Source: Chitinophagaceae bacterium UBA4407 (GTDB taxonomy: Bacteria; Bacteroidota; Bacteroidia; Chitinophagales; Chitinophagaceae). From it: a stretch of 64,000 nucleotides of DNA. Each line of letters starts with the position of its first letter. Position 1 is the stretch's first letter. Both the position numbers and the translations under genes were made by a program. Of the stretch, positions 16,800 through 25,514 are shown one piece after another. A model generated the notes under the pieces. That model was not told where the DNA came from. It saw only the letters and a list, made by a program, of their open reading frames with translations, and searched no databases. The stretch is from assembly GCA_002390845.1 (NCBI GenBank), contig DGQT01000081.1, positions 1-64,000 of the forward strand, read 5' to 3'.

Positions 16800-17390
16800 C
16801 TATAATTTTTTTCGTCTTATGCGGCTGAGTGTTTCGGGTTTTACACCCAAGTAAGAAGCAATCATGTGTTGGGGTACACGCTGTATAATTTCAGGGTAAG
16901 CGGCAAGAAGTGTTTTGTATTTTTCCTCGGCGGTTTGGCTAATGTTCATTGTCATCCGGCGTTGAAGGGCTACATAAGCGTTTTGCATTTGCAGGTAATA
17001 ATATTGCTGAATTTTAGGTACGCGCAACATCATTTCATCCACTGCGGGTTTGCTCAGTAGCAGCAATTCCGAATCTTCCAGCGCATCGATGTTATACTTT
17101 GACGGCTCGCCGGTTATAAAACTGTAAATATCGCCGATAGACCATCCTTCCAAAGCAAACTGCAGAATATGCTCTGCGCCATTCTCACCAACTGTGTAAG
17201 AACGCAGCACTCCTTTTTCAACAAAGGCAGTGTATTTATTTACTTCGCCTTCCTGTAAAAGGTACTGCCTCTTGCGCAGCTTTTTATATACAAAAAAGCT
17301 TTTGCACAACTCCTCTTCGGCTGCGGTTAATGAAATTTTTTCATTCACCTTTTTAAAGTACAATTCAAACATTCGGGCTAATTTAATCAA
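16800..17390 (-). CDS. Crp/Fnr superfamily transcriptional regulator
   Basis: A 196-residue regulator with a cyclic-nucleotide-binding-like beta roll (residues about 20-140; GVLRSYTVGENGAEHILQFALEG, GEPSKYNIDALEDSEL) and a C-terminal helix-turn-helix (HMIASYLGVKPETLSRIRRK). There is only one Cys in the N-terminal region, so it is not an iron-sulfur FNR; a ligand- or redox-sensing Bacteroidota Crp-like protein is likelier. MFELYF (17372) is an alternative start. It lies directly upstream of yceI on the same strand with a Crp/Fnr-type palindrome in the 80-100 base gap. Confidence 0.88.
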   Translation of the reverse strand: MIKLARMFELYFKKVNEKISLTAAEEELCKSFFVYKKLRKRQYLLQEGEVNKYTAFVEKGVLRSYTVGENGAEHILQFALEGWSIGDIYSFITGEPSKYNIDALEDSELLLLSKPAVDEMMLRVPKIQQYYYLQMQNAYVALQRRMTMNISQTAEEKYKTLLAAYPEIIQRVPQHMIASYLGVKPETLSRIRRKKL

Positions 17391-17483
17391 GCCACAAATG
17401 TAACCGTAAGTGGGGAAATAAAGCGTAAACTGTAGGTTGGACCAGACCTGGTTTTTGCTTTTACCGGCCTGGCCGCAAACAGC

Positions 17484-17591
17484 TTTCGCTTCAATCGCCG
17501 CTTCGGTAAAAGCTCAATATATAATCCAACCGCATAAGAGTGCGACGCAAGGAACGGTTCACAAAGAATTGAAAGCCTGGCTCAAAAAAAA
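17484..17591 (-). repeat. Intergenic repeat, reverse half (core 17532-17550)
   Basis: Nearly full-length half: CGCTTCGGTAAAAGCTCAATATATAATCC arm, core GCATAAGAGTGCGACGCAA, outer GCCTGGCTCAAAAAAA overlapping the T-run of the terminator for the neighbouring minus-strand gene. Confidence 0.93.
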
Positions 17592-17623
17592 ATCCCCAAA
17601 GAATTTATTATTTCTTTGGGGAT
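17584..17623 (-). terminator. Rho-independent terminator
   Basis: Perfect 12-base stem ATCCCCAAAGAA (17592-17603) with its complement (17612-17623) and an 8-base loop. On the minus strand the stem is followed by nine T residues. It ends the lipoprotein gene at 17640-18230. Confidence 0.92.
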
Positions 17624-17639
17624 AAATACTATTTGCTTT

Positions 17640-18230
17640 CTATTGCAATTGTAAACCGGCAAACAAACCATCTTTAATTATAATGTTGCCATCTGTTGAT
17701 GATATCGCACTAAAATTAAAATCACCGGATATAGTATTGTTTACCTCATCGTAAGATGTGATATTTAATGTGCCTGAACTTTCACCGGAATAAAACTGGT
17801 CAAAAGTTCCATCTTCGTATACAGATGTAAATACACCAAAACTGTTTGTTCCCCGGTACTCTCCCATAGGGTAAACGCCCGGGCCTTTAAACCCATTTAC
17901 AAATAAAAGTATGTAAGCATAACTGGCTTGTTCATAGCCGGGGAAACTTCCATAGCCAACAAGTACCAAAGAACTGTCAATGCCGTAAGAACCATAATAA
18001 GCAGGCCCTGGAATAGCTGTGGAGTCGGACTTAAGGCCATTGGATACCCACCTTACCCTGTTGATTTTGGCGGTAAAGCCTTTTCGTATTTTCTTATCAG
18101 CCTGGCTCATGTCCTCGCTTTGTGCATTAGCTGCCACCTGGCTGGTTTGTGTAATTTCAGCCCCGCTTTTTTTACAGGCAGTGGTTGCCATTACTGTTAT
18201 TATAATGCAATAAAAAAATAGCTGTTTCAT
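17640..18230 (-). CDS. Hypothetical lipoprotein
   Basis: A 196-residue exported protein. MKQLFFYCIIITVMATTAC is a lipoprotein signal with the Cys at residue 19, followed by KK. The mature part is beta-rich, with Gly/Tyr/Ser-rich strands and a repeated pattern typical of small outer-membrane-associated beta-sandwich proteins in this phylum (GVYPMGEYRGTNSFG, SGTLNITSYDEVNNTISGDFNF). The latter half resembles the 'DUF6252-like' style of proteins, but I cannot assign it. It is a single-gene unit with its own terminator. Confidence 0.65.
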   Translation of the reverse strand: MKQLFFYCIIITVMATTACKKSGAEITQTSQVAANAQSEDMSQADKKIRKGFTAKINRVRWVSNGLKSDSTAIPGPAYYGSYGIDSSLVLVGYGSFPGYEQASYAYILLFVNGFKGPGVYPMGEYRGTNSFGVFTSVYEDGTFDQFYSGESSGTLNITSYDEVNNTISGDFNFSAISSTDGNIIIKDGLFAGLQLQ

Positions 18231-18688
18231 GTAGTTGTTTTTGTTTTACAATACAATAGTAACTAAAGAATGTTTATAATAAAAGCAGGTTACAGTAAAT
18301 CTACCGTGAGTTGTAGGTTTTATGGCGTGAACCGTTTTACTAACAGCAACAGTATGCTGGCAGCGGGTTTTACCAGAGCCTATAAACGAACTCAATGTTA
18401 CCATTAAACATCTGAAAGCTTTGCAATGCGGTATAACCAGGAAATAAATTTTTGCAGCCAAACTGCCTGCTACTATTAAACTTCGGCATTCTTTTACATT
18501 TTGTTCTCTATTCACCATTATGCTACAGCTTAACAAAATGTTGGTGCCGTTATTAAATATGGCTCTTAAACTATCCCGGCGGCCCCATTCATTACTTCTG
18601 TAATGCAGTTCACGAATTATTTACTACAGGTCATCAGTTTTACACAACGGTTTTTCTTGATCTATGTTAATATATAAAAATAAATTTT
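18231..18688. other. 458-base intergenic region with a repeat relic
   Basis: No gene is supported here. At 18448-18488 TTTTTGCAGCCAAACTGCC...TATTAAACTTCG matches the outer arm of the repeat family (compare 11104-11139), but the core is lost. The rest must include the promoter of the FAS1 gene. Confidence 0.5.
18448..18488 (+). repeat. Intergenic repeat, outer-arm relic without core
   Basis: Outer arm is recognisable up to ATTAAACTTCG; the core that should follow has been replaced by unrelated sequence. Confidence 0.55.
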
Positions 18689-19639
18689 ATGCAAAAAACA
18701 TCTGTTGTCAAAAGCTTATTAGCTTCTTTGTTACTAACCTCTTTAATAACGGCCGGTTGCAACAAGGATGATGATCCTACACCAGCTCCCATTTCAAAGA
18801 ATATTGCAGAAATTGTATCAGGGGATACTACATTTTCATTTTTACTTGCGGCTGCCGTAAAAGCCGGCTTAGACGGTGCTTTGGCTGGCACAAGCCCTTT
18901 AACAGTTTTTGCCCCCACTAATAACGCCTTCAGGGCTTTGGGATATACTACAGCGGCATCTGTAAGTGCAGAAGATGCTGCAACGCTTTCTTCAATTTTG
19001 CTTTACCACATATTAGATGGAACGGTTAAAGCATCTTCGGTACCCGCCGGGCCAAATGCTTCTGTAACAACAAAAGGAGGTCTTGTGGTTTATGCCACAA
19101 ATAACAGTGGCGGGGTTTATATTAACGGCATAAAAGTAACTACCGCTGATATTACTGCATCTAACGGCGTAATACATGTTATTGGCAGTGTTTTAATTCC
19201 GCCGTCGGGTAATATTGTTGAAACAGCCATTGCCACACCTGATTTCAGTTACCTGGTTGCAGCAGTGTTAAAAGCCAGCACAGGAACAACTAATGTAGCA
19301 GCAGCATTATCCGGCGCTGGCCCCCTTACTGTTTTTGCGCCAACTAACCAGGCCTTTGTAAATGCCGGCTTTACTACCATCGACGATATAAACAACGCAG
19401 ACCCGGATGTACTTGCAGGTATACTTACTTACCATGTAATTGCAGCGAGAGTGTTTTCATCAGACCTTACAAATGGGTTACAGCCTGCCACGCTTAACGG
19501 AGAAACTGTAACCATCAATCTTGGTACAGGTGCTACTGTAACAGGGGTTGGTAATACTACCGCTTCCAAGATTAAGGCCACAAATATTGTGGCAACAAAT
19601 GGGGTAATCCATGTTATTGATCAGGTATTGTTACCGTAA
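18689..19639 (+). CDS. Lipoprotein with two fasciclin (FAS1) domains
   Basis: A 316-residue surface lipoprotein. The signal ends LLTSLITAGC with the lipobox Cys at residue 24. Two FAS1 domains follow (about 37-172 and 178-316), each with the H1 motif (TVFAPTNNAF; TVFAPTNQAF), a central YH (LLYHILDG; LTYHVIAA) and the H2-like NGVIHVI near the end. FAS1 domains mediate adhesion or ligand binding at the cell surface. ATG 18689. A LytS/LytR pair starts 63 bases after the stop and may control it. Confidence 0.94.
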   Translation: MQKTSVVKSLLASLLLTSLITAGCNKDDDPTPAPISKNIAEIVSGDTTFSFLLAAAVKAGLDGALAGTSPLTVFAPTNNAFRALGYTTAASVSAEDAATLSSILLYHILDGTVKASSVPAGPNASVTTKGGLVVYATNNSGGVYINGIKVTTADITASNGVIHVIGSVLIPPSGNIVETAIATPDFSYLVAAVLKASTGTTNVAAALSGAGPLTVFAPTNQAFVNAGFTTIDDINNADPDVLAGILTYHVIAARVFSSDLTNGLQPATLNGETVTINLGTGATVTGVGNTTASKIKATNIVATNGVIHVIDQVLLP

Positions 19640-19702
19640 TTTTTACTAATACACAGGTGCAGTTCAAACTTTTTGAGCTGTTCCTGTGTTTAACAACTAA
19701 TC

Positions 19703-20752
19703 ATGTTCAGCCATAAGAACCGTTACCTCTATATTCTGCTTCTTGCAGTATATACATATATTAATACTGCATTATGCCAGGTATATGTTTATTTTCAAAT
19801 AGATATTGACTGGTACAATGCATTTTTGATTATACTATTGATTACCTTTTTTGTTTGGGAGTGTAACAGGCTACTGCAACCATTATTTTTCAGGTGGCTG
19901 CCCGCAGCACATGAAATAATAAAACGCTCCGTTATTTTTTTCTTTGCAGGCTTAACTGCAGGTTTTATAGCTACAATAGCTGTTGACCTTTTTTTCGCTG
20001 AAGTAGTATTACACGAAGTTTCACCTTCTATTCTCAACCCACTTAAACTTACTTTACTTTATACTTCGCTTATCAATCTTCTTTTTCACCTGCTCAACCT
20101 TGTATTTGTTTACCAAAAAGCTTTTCAAACAAAACTGGTAGAGGCAGAATCTTTAAAAAGAATGCATGCACAGGCAGAATTGCAGGCTATAAAGCAACAA
20201 ATTAATCCACATTTTCTTTTTAATAACCTTAATGTTTTATCAGGTCTCGTAATGAAACAAAGCAGTGAAGCCAATAATTTTATCGAGGCTTTTTCGCAGG
20301 TTTACATGCATGTGCTTAACAATCTCGACAAAGAGATGATTGAACTTAAAAAAGAACTTGATTTCTTAAACCCATATTTTTTTCTTTTATCCCAAAGGTT
20401 TCCCGATGCACTTGAACTCGATATAAATGTTCAGGAAAAATACGCCAGGTATTATATTATTCCGGCAGCATTACAGATGCTGGTAGAAAATGTTATCAAG
20501 CACAATGTATTTTCAAAAAAGAAACCTCTTAAAATAAAAATTCATTCAAATGGCAATGAAACGGTTTCAGTTACTAATAATCTTCAGCCAAAATTAAACC
20601 AGGTAACATCATCAAACATTGGCTTAAATAACATAAGCAAAAGATATGGCCTTACAACCGGAAAACAAATTACTGTTCAAAAAACCGAAACAACCTTCTG
20701 TGTAACCTTGCCGCTAATTGAAATAAACCGCTATGAAAATCCTGATAATTGA
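19703..20752 (+). CDS. LytS/YehU-type sensor histidine kinase
   Basis: A 349-residue membrane kinase. Four membrane segments occupy residues 8-140, then a short coiled coil leads to the His_kinase domain with H170 in QQINPHFLFNNLN, the hallmark of the LytS class. The ATPase part has MLVENVIKHNVF (N box) and NIGLNNISKRYG (G box). There is no separate sensor domain, so the membrane part presumably senses. It overlaps the response regulator gene by 20 bases, showing translational coupling. Confidence 0.94.
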   Translation: MFSHKNRYLYILLLAVYTYINTALCQVYVYFQIDIDWYNAFLIILLITFFVWECNRLLQPLFFRWLPAAHEIIKRSVIFFFAGLTAGFIATIAVDLFFAEVVLHEVSPSILNPLKLTLLYTSLINLLFHLLNLVFVYQKAFQTKLVEAESLKRMHAQAELQAIKQQINPHFLFNNLNVLSGLVMKQSSEANNFIEAFSQVYMHVLNNLDKEMIELKKELDFLNPYFFLLSQRFPDALELDINVQEKYARYYIIPAALQMLVENVIKHNVFSKKKPLKIKIHSNGNETVSVTNNLQPKLNQVTSSNIGLNNISKRYGLTTGKQITVQKTETTFCVTLPLIEINRYENPDN

Positions 20753-21491
20753 AGACGAACCCATTGCCGCGCAGCGTATGCAGATGATGCTAAAACAATA
20801 CGACGCTTCCATTGAAATAATGGGGTGTTTGGAAACCGTTGAAGATTCAGTCAACTGGCTACAGGCCAATCCACACCCAGATTTACTCTTGCTCGACATA
20901 CAACTTACCGATGGCTTCAGTTTCGATATTTTTAAAAAAATAACATACAAAAAGCCTGTTATATTTACTACTGCCTATAATGAATATGCACTGGAAGCAT
21001 TCAGGTATCTGAGTATAGATTACCTGTTAAAACCTGTTACTTTTCAAACCCTGCAACAGGCACTTAATAAATATAAACTTATCACAAACCAGCCGGAGTT
21101 TAACTATACCGAAATTTTTAAAGTATTAAAAAAATTACCTTCAGAACAATACAAAGAAAGGTTTCTTGCCCGCATAGGGCATAAACTTATTTTCGTAAAA
21201 ACCTGCGATATAGCTTATTTCAGGGCAGAAGATAAAATTGTTTACTTGATAGATAAACAGGCAAACAGGCTGCCGGTAGATTATTCACTCGAAAAATTAG
21301 AAGCTGTATTAGATCCTCGCAATTTCTTCAGGTTAAACCGCAAAATAATTATAGCAATAGACAGTATAGCACAAATAAAACCTTATCCCAACAGCAGGCT
21401 TATACTATGTTTAAAAGGTTTTCAAAAATCAGAAGAAATAATAATAAGCAGGGATCGGGTGCCAGAGTTCAGGCAATGGGCAGAGCAATAA
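20733..21491 (+). CDS. LytTR-family response regulator
   Basis: A 252-residue regulator with an N-terminal receiver (IIEDEP acidic pocket, phosphoacceptor D55 in LLLDIQL, K in YLLKP) and a C-terminal LytTR DNA-binding domain from about 145 (FLARIGHKLIFVKTCDIAYFRAEDKIVYL, then FFRLNRKIIIAIDSI). It is the cognate partner of the overlapping LytS-type kinase. Targets are unknown; the FAS1 lipoprotein upstream is a candidate. Confidence 0.95.
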   Translation: MKILIIEDEPIAAQRMQMMLKQYDASIEIMGCLETVEDSVNWLQANPHPDLLLLDIQLTDGFSFDIFKKITYKKPVIFTTAYNEYALEAFRYLSIDYLLKPVTFQTLQQALNKYKLITNQPEFNYTEIFKVLKKLPSEQYKERFLARIGHKLIFVKTCDIAYFRAEDKIVYLIDKQANRLPVDYSLEKLEAVLDPRNFFRLNRKIIIAIDSIAQIKPYPNSRLILCLKGFQKSEEIIISRDRVPEFRQWAEQ

Positions 21492-21552
21492 ATAACAACA
21501 CCCCCAAACGCTCAAAATATTAATAAGAAAATCAGGAGCCTTTTTCTAAAAA

Positions 21553-21615
21553 AGTTTTTTTGTAACATGCATAAGTTATACTATTAAGCTTTTGTTGTGT
21601 CACTCACTTGTACGG
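21553..21615 (+). repeat. Intergenic repeat, forward half, core variant B (core 21595-21613)
   Basis: AAGCTTTTG then the variant core TTGTGTCACTCACTTGTAC. It lies downstream of the LytTR gene. Confidence 0.88.
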
Positions 21616-21757
21616 CTAATTCTTTATTCGGCATGGTTCAGGCAACTTAACATTTACGCACAGTTTCCTTTCCTGGTAGTTCAAATACTTATAAAATAAT
21701 TATCAGCTTTACTAAAGCCCAGATAAAATTAAATACAGTTGGGCCAGATGGAAAAAT

Positions 21758-22162
21758 TTATGGCCTTTTTATAAGCAACTCTTTCCACTCCGTTGTTCCA
21801 TCATGTTCACGGTTGAAACTGATTTCTTTGCTTTCGGCAATTACAATTTCTGCAGTAGTATAAATAATGCAGCCATCCAGCAAATGACCACCAATGGTTT
21901 TACCTTCACTATCTGCTATACAGATATGCAGGTGACAACCATTAACCGATAATGTTCCCGCTAAACTCAATATTTCAAAATAGCCTTTGCCATTGCTTCC
22001 ATTTGGTTTATTTGCAAAACGGATATTGTATTGTGTAAGGCTACCCACACAGGTAACAATCCAGCCGGCCTGTATGTTATTTACCAGCACAAAATTTTGA
22101 AGCGATAGTTTTAAATCCTCATTGGGTTTGAGGCGGAGTGCATGAGTGAGGTTATTGTGCAT
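21758..22162 (-). CDS. PPC-domain (DUF296) protein
   Basis: A 134-residue protein covering one PPC domain: ALRLKPNEDLKLSLQNFV at the start, the central AGWIVTCVGSLTQYNIRFAN and the conserved GCHLHICIADSEGKTIGGHLLDGCIIYTTAEI with its His-rich centre. In plants this domain follows AT-hooks; bacterial single-domain members form trimers and their function is not settled. It is downstream of the EEP gene on the same strand (about 57-base gap). Confidence 0.9.
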   Translation of the reverse strand: MHNNLTHALRLKPNEDLKLSLQNFVLVNNIQAGWIVTCVGSLTQYNIRFANKPNGSNGKGYFEILSLAGTLSVNGCHLHICIADSEGKTIGGHLLDGCIIYTTAEIVIAESKEISFNREHDGTTEWKELLIKRP

Positions 22163-22219
22163 GAGAAGGTTGTACTTTGAAATTTAAAAATTGTAGCCAA
22201 CAGTTATTCTTTAAAATTA

Positions 22220-22933
22220 TCAATCACCAAGTGTTACCATTACAGGTACATGATCACTGTATTGCATCCACAAATCGTATGCACCAATTTCAACTGATTG
22301 TATTTTTTTTGCGAAGTCGTTAGAAACAAAACAATAGTCAAGATGGTAGGGCTTGTCTTTATGCCGGTACATGTATTGCGTGGGATGCTGCTCTTTACCT
22401 TTTATTTGTCTGTGATGCAAATGATACGTACTAAAAATTCCTTTTGCTTCTAAATACCCAACAACATGCGTGTGATTGCCTTTTCTGTATTTTCTATCCC
22501 AGATCGTATTGCTATTAAAATCACCTGCAAGAATTGTTCTTGTACTTTTTAATTTCCTGTCGTATAAATGAATTGCTTTCCAAACCTGCTCTACATAATG
22601 TCCGTCGGGATCTTGTGGGTTATTGGCCCAGACTGCAAACAGTGTGAATTTAAAATGTTGATTGCTCACCAAAATTGGAATAATCATTTTCAAAGAGGGA
22701 TCATGGATTTTGATAAGTTTAAATTTAAAATCGCAGTAGGAAAAAATACCAAGCCCTTTATTTTTATTCTCCCCAAACCAAAGTAAATCTTTTGGTTTAT
22801 TTGCTTCGTTGGTGAATATTAATTTGTCTGGATGCTCACACTCGGGAACAATTAAAATATCTGGATTGTATGCAAGAATAGCTGCTGCTTTTTTTCTAAA
22901 AGCCATATTACAGTTCCAGGTAATTATTTTCAT
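22220..22933 (-). CDS. Endonuclease/exonuclease/phosphatase (EEP) family protein
   Basis: A 237-residue soluble EEP-fold hydrolase. Motifs are in order: ITWNCNMAFR with the catalytic Asn, DILIVPECEHPDK (metal Glu), AGDFNSNTIWD (D/N pair) and the C-terminal LDYCFVSNDF...YSDHVPV with SDH. Members cut DNA or phosphodiesters; the substrate cannot be told. The ATG at 22933 (MKIITWNCN) is the family-normal start; anything further upstream reads into a repeat element. Confidence 0.87.
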   Translation of the reverse strand: MKIITWNCNMAFRKKAAAILAYNPDILIVPECEHPDKLIFTNEANKPKDLLWFGENKNKGLGIFSYCDFKFKLIKIHDPSLKMIIPILVSNQHFKFTLFAVWANNPQDPDGHYVEQVWKAIHLYDRKLKSTRTILAGDFNSNTIWDRKYRKGNHTHVVGYLEAKGIFSTYHLHHRQIKGKEQHPTQYMYRHKDKPYHLDYCFVSNDFAKKIQSVEIGAYDLWMQYSDHVPVMVTLGD

Positions 22934-22969
22934 GAACGCTGTATGATATGCAATTGAAAGGGCTGTTGA

Positions 22970-23048
22970 AAGCTCAATAATAATCCAACAGCACAAGTGT
23001 GCGACGCAACAAAAGCCTCCTGCTTATTCTTCTGCCTGGCTCAAAAAA
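22970..23048 (-). repeat. Intergenic repeat, reverse half (core 22991-23009)
   Basis: AGCTCAATAATAATCCAAC arm, core GCACAAGTGTGCGACGCAA, AAAAGCCTC, outer GCCTGGCTCAAAAAA 5 bases from the lepA stop. Confidence 0.93.
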
Positions 23049-23053
23049 TGTAT

Positions 23054-24838
23054 TTAATCCAGCTTTAACACAGCGAGAAATGCTTCTTGTGGAATTTCTA
23101 CATTGCCTATTTGCCGCATACGCTTTTTACCTTCTTTCTGTTTTTCGAGGAGCTTGCGTTTACGGCTTATATCACCTCCATAACATTTTGCAGTTACATC
23201 TTTACGCATGGCGCTGATGTTTTCACGGGCAATAATTTTGGCACCAATGGCGGCCTGAATTACAATCAGGAATTGCTGGCGAGGCAGTAGTTCTTTTAAT
23301 TTTTCGCAAAGCTTGCGGCCAAAATCTGTAGCACGGCTGCGGTGTATAAGGGCGCTGAGAGCATCTACTTTTTCTGCGTTGAGAAGGATATCCATTTTTA
23401 CAATGTCTGCCTCACGCATGCCGATGGGTGAATAATCGAATGAGGCGTAACCGCGGGTTTGGCTTTTTAGTTTATCGTAAAAATCGAATACGATTTCCGT
23501 TAACGGCATTTCGAAACTGAGTTCTACACGGGTTGGCGTAAGATAACTTTGGTTAATGAGTATGCCGCGTTTGCCAAGGCAAAGCGTCATGATATTGCCG
23601 ATATAATCGGGCAGTGTAATGATTTGTGCTTTGATGAAAGGCTCTTCAATGCGGTCGATTTTAGTTGCATCGGGCATTTCGGCGGGGTTGTTTACTATGA
23701 TCTTGTCGCCCTTTGTGGTATATGCATTAAAGCTTACGTTGGGAACGGTGGTGATCACTGTTTGATTGAACTCACGCTCCAAACGCTCCTGTATGATTTC
23801 CATGTGCAGCAGGCCAAGGAAACCGCAACGGAAACCGAAGCCCAATGCCTGCGAAGTTTCTAATTCGAAAATGAGGGAAGCATCATTAAGTTGCAGCTTT
23901 TCCATGCAGTCGCGTAGCTCTTCAAACTCATCTGTGTTTACGGGAAAGATGCCAGCGAACACCATCGGTTTTACTTCCACAAAACCCTGTATCATTTCGC
24001 CGGGATTATTGGCAAGGGTAAGTGTATCGCCCACCTTTACATCTTTGGCGGTTTTTATACCGGTGATGATGTAACCCACATCGCCACATTTTACTTCGTT
24101 CTTGGGCGTCATTTTTAATTTTAGTACACCCACTTCATCTGCTATGTATTCAGTTCCTGTAGAAACAAATTGAACCTTATCGCCTTTCTTTATAACACCG
24201 TTCAATATTTTGTAGTAGATGATAATACCGCGGAAACTATTGAATACACTATCGAAGATCAGTGCTTGTAAAGGCGCTTCTTCTGTACCTTTTGGTGGCG
24301 GAATTCGTTCAATAATTGCTGCAAGAATTTCTTCAATACCAATCCCGGATTTACCACTTGCCAACAGAATTTCTTCTTCTTTGCAACCAATCAAATCAAT
24401 CATCTGGTCTTTTACTTCTGGAATCATTGCACCATCCATGTCGATCTTATTCACAACAGGAATGATCTCCAGGTCGTTCTCAATGGCCAGGTAAAGGTTG
24501 CTGATGGTTTGCGCCTGTATGCCCTGGCTTGCATCAACCAAAAGCAAGGCCCCTTCGCAGGCAGCCAGTGCACGGCTTACTTCGTAGCTGAAATCTACGT
24601 GGCCGGGTGTGTCAATTAAATTAAGCGTGTATTCTACGCCTTTGTATTTGTAATCGATCTGTATGGCGTGGCTTTTAATGGTAATGCCTTTTTCACGTTC
24701 CAGGTCCATATCGTCCAGTACCTGGTTCATCATATCGCGTTCGCCAATGGTGTGGGTATATTCTAATAAACGGTCGGCCAATGTACTCTTTCCGTGATCA
24801 ATATGCGCTATTATGCAAAAATTCCTGATATGCTTCAT
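23054..24838 (-). CDS. lepA: Translation elongation factor 4 (LepA)
   Basis: Ribosome-associated GTPase, 594 residues. G1 is AHIDHGKST, the switch I region REKGITIKSHAIQI, G3 DTPGHVDF, G4 NKIDMD; domains II-V and the LepA-specific C-terminal domain follow, ending with RKRLLEKQKEGKKRMRQIG and a VEIPQEAFLAVL tail. The ATG at 24838 (MKHIRNF) is chosen over an in-frame TTG three codons earlier. Confidence 0.97.
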   Translation of the reverse strand: MKHIRNFCIIAHIDHGKSTLADRLLEYTHTIGERDMMNQVLDDMDLEREKGITIKSHAIQIDYKYKGVEYTLNLIDTPGHVDFSYEVSRALAACEGALLLVDASQGIQAQTISNLYLAIENDLEIIPVVNKIDMDGAMIPEVKDQMIDLIGCKEEEILLASGKSGIGIEEILAAIIERIPPPKGTEEAPLQALIFDSVFNSFRGIIIYYKILNGVIKKGDKVQFVSTGTEYIADEVGVLKLKMTPKNEVKCGDVGYIITGIKTAKDVKVGDTLTLANNPGEMIQGFVEVKPMVFAGIFPVNTDEFEELRDCMEKLQLNDASLIFELETSQALGFGFRCGFLGLLHMEIIQERLEREFNQTVITTVPNVSFNAYTTKGDKIIVNNPAEMPDATKIDRIEEPFIKAQIITLPDYIGNIMTLCLGKRGILINQSYLTPTRVELSFEMPLTEIVFDFYDKLKSQTRGYASFDYSPIGMREADIVKMDILLNAEKVDALSALIHRSRATDFGRKLCEKLKELLPRQQFLIVIQAAIGAKIIARENISAMRKDVTAKCYGGDISRKRKLLEKQKEGKKRMRQIGNVEIPQEAFLAVLKLD

Positions 24839-24989
24839 AAGCGGCAAAGATAATCATTGGATAATGTTAGTTTGCATAATTCGTTTTATCTTCACACAGC
24901 AATTTTTTTCACAAGGGTTCACCCTCCTTCGTATTAAAAATTCAGCGTACCCAACGATTGGTTCCCAATAATTATAAAACCTGGAATAC

Positions 24990-25271
24990 ATGGATGAAAT
25001 TTTATATTTCCTTTATAATAGTATGCCTGTATTGCACATTGCTGCTACAATGGCATTTATTGTAAAGCTCTTTATGGTTTTTCGCGCAAAGGGGTTTAAC
25101 CCACCTGCAGCGTTTAGCAGTTTCTTCCGCATTTACAGTAAAAGCGACCGTATTATGACCAACAATAGCAGCCGCCAGCAATATATGAAGCTCAATAATC
25201 TGATTAACTATTATTTATATTTCTGGGCATTAATTACCATTATCATCTTCATCGTTTTTCAAAGCCATTAA
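24990..25271 (+). CDS. Small two-helix membrane protein, unknown
   Basis: A 93-residue protein with two predicted membrane segments (about 10-30, MPVLHIAATMAFIVKLFMVF, and 74-91, YLYFWALITIIIFIVF) and a basic central loop. No signal or known domain. It is divergent from lepA across 151 bases and followed directly by a T-run that starts a repeat half. It has a plausible ATG and no overlap with another gene, but I recognise no family. Confidence 0.6.
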   Translation: MDEILYFLYNSMPVLHIAATMAFIVKLFMVFRAKGFNPPAAFSSFFRIYSKSDRIMTNNSSRQQYMKLNNLINYYLYFWALITIIIFIVFQSH

Positions 25272-25330
25272 TTTTTTTGCCCTGCAGAAGTTTTATATGG
25301 CATCGCCTGTTGTGTCACTCACTTGTACGT
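25272..25330 (+). repeat. Intergenic repeat, forward half, core variant B (core 25310-25328)
   Basis: TTTTTTTGCCCTGC after the stop codon, then the variant core. 25298-25328 is the left arm of a perfect 31-base inverted repeat with 25435-25465. Confidence 0.93.
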
Positions 25331-25332
25331 TT

Positions 25333-25424
25333 AGTCCGAAAGTCGGCAAGACCGAAAGTCCGAAAGATGATTTGCATTTGTGAATGTCTTTACTGACTTT
25401 CCGACTTCCTGACTTTGCTGACTC
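25333..25424. mobile_element. Miniature inverted array of GTCCGAAAGTC-like units
   Basis: Left part 25333-25366 is built of AGTCCGAAAG-type units and the right part 25390-25424 of complementary GACTTTCCGACTT units, with about 23 bases between. It lacks a gene. It lies in the loop of the variant-B inverted repeat. The inner boundary AGTCCGAAAGATGA is shared with the four-helix-bundle element at 26547-27035. Confidence 0.5.
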
Positions 25425-25432
25425 ATGCTTAA

Positions 25433-25495
25433 TTGTACAAGTGAGTGACACAACAGGCGATGCCATGAAATGCAAAAAGCTGATTCCCAAAAAAT
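25433..25495 (-). repeat. Intergenic repeat, reverse half, core variant B (core 25435-25453)
   Basis: Variant core GTACAAGTGAGTGACACAA followed by AGGCGATGCCATGAAATGC and a CCCAAAAAA outer end near the aguA stop. Confidence 0.93.
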
Positions 25496-25514
25496 ATTCT
25501 ATAAAAAGAATTTT

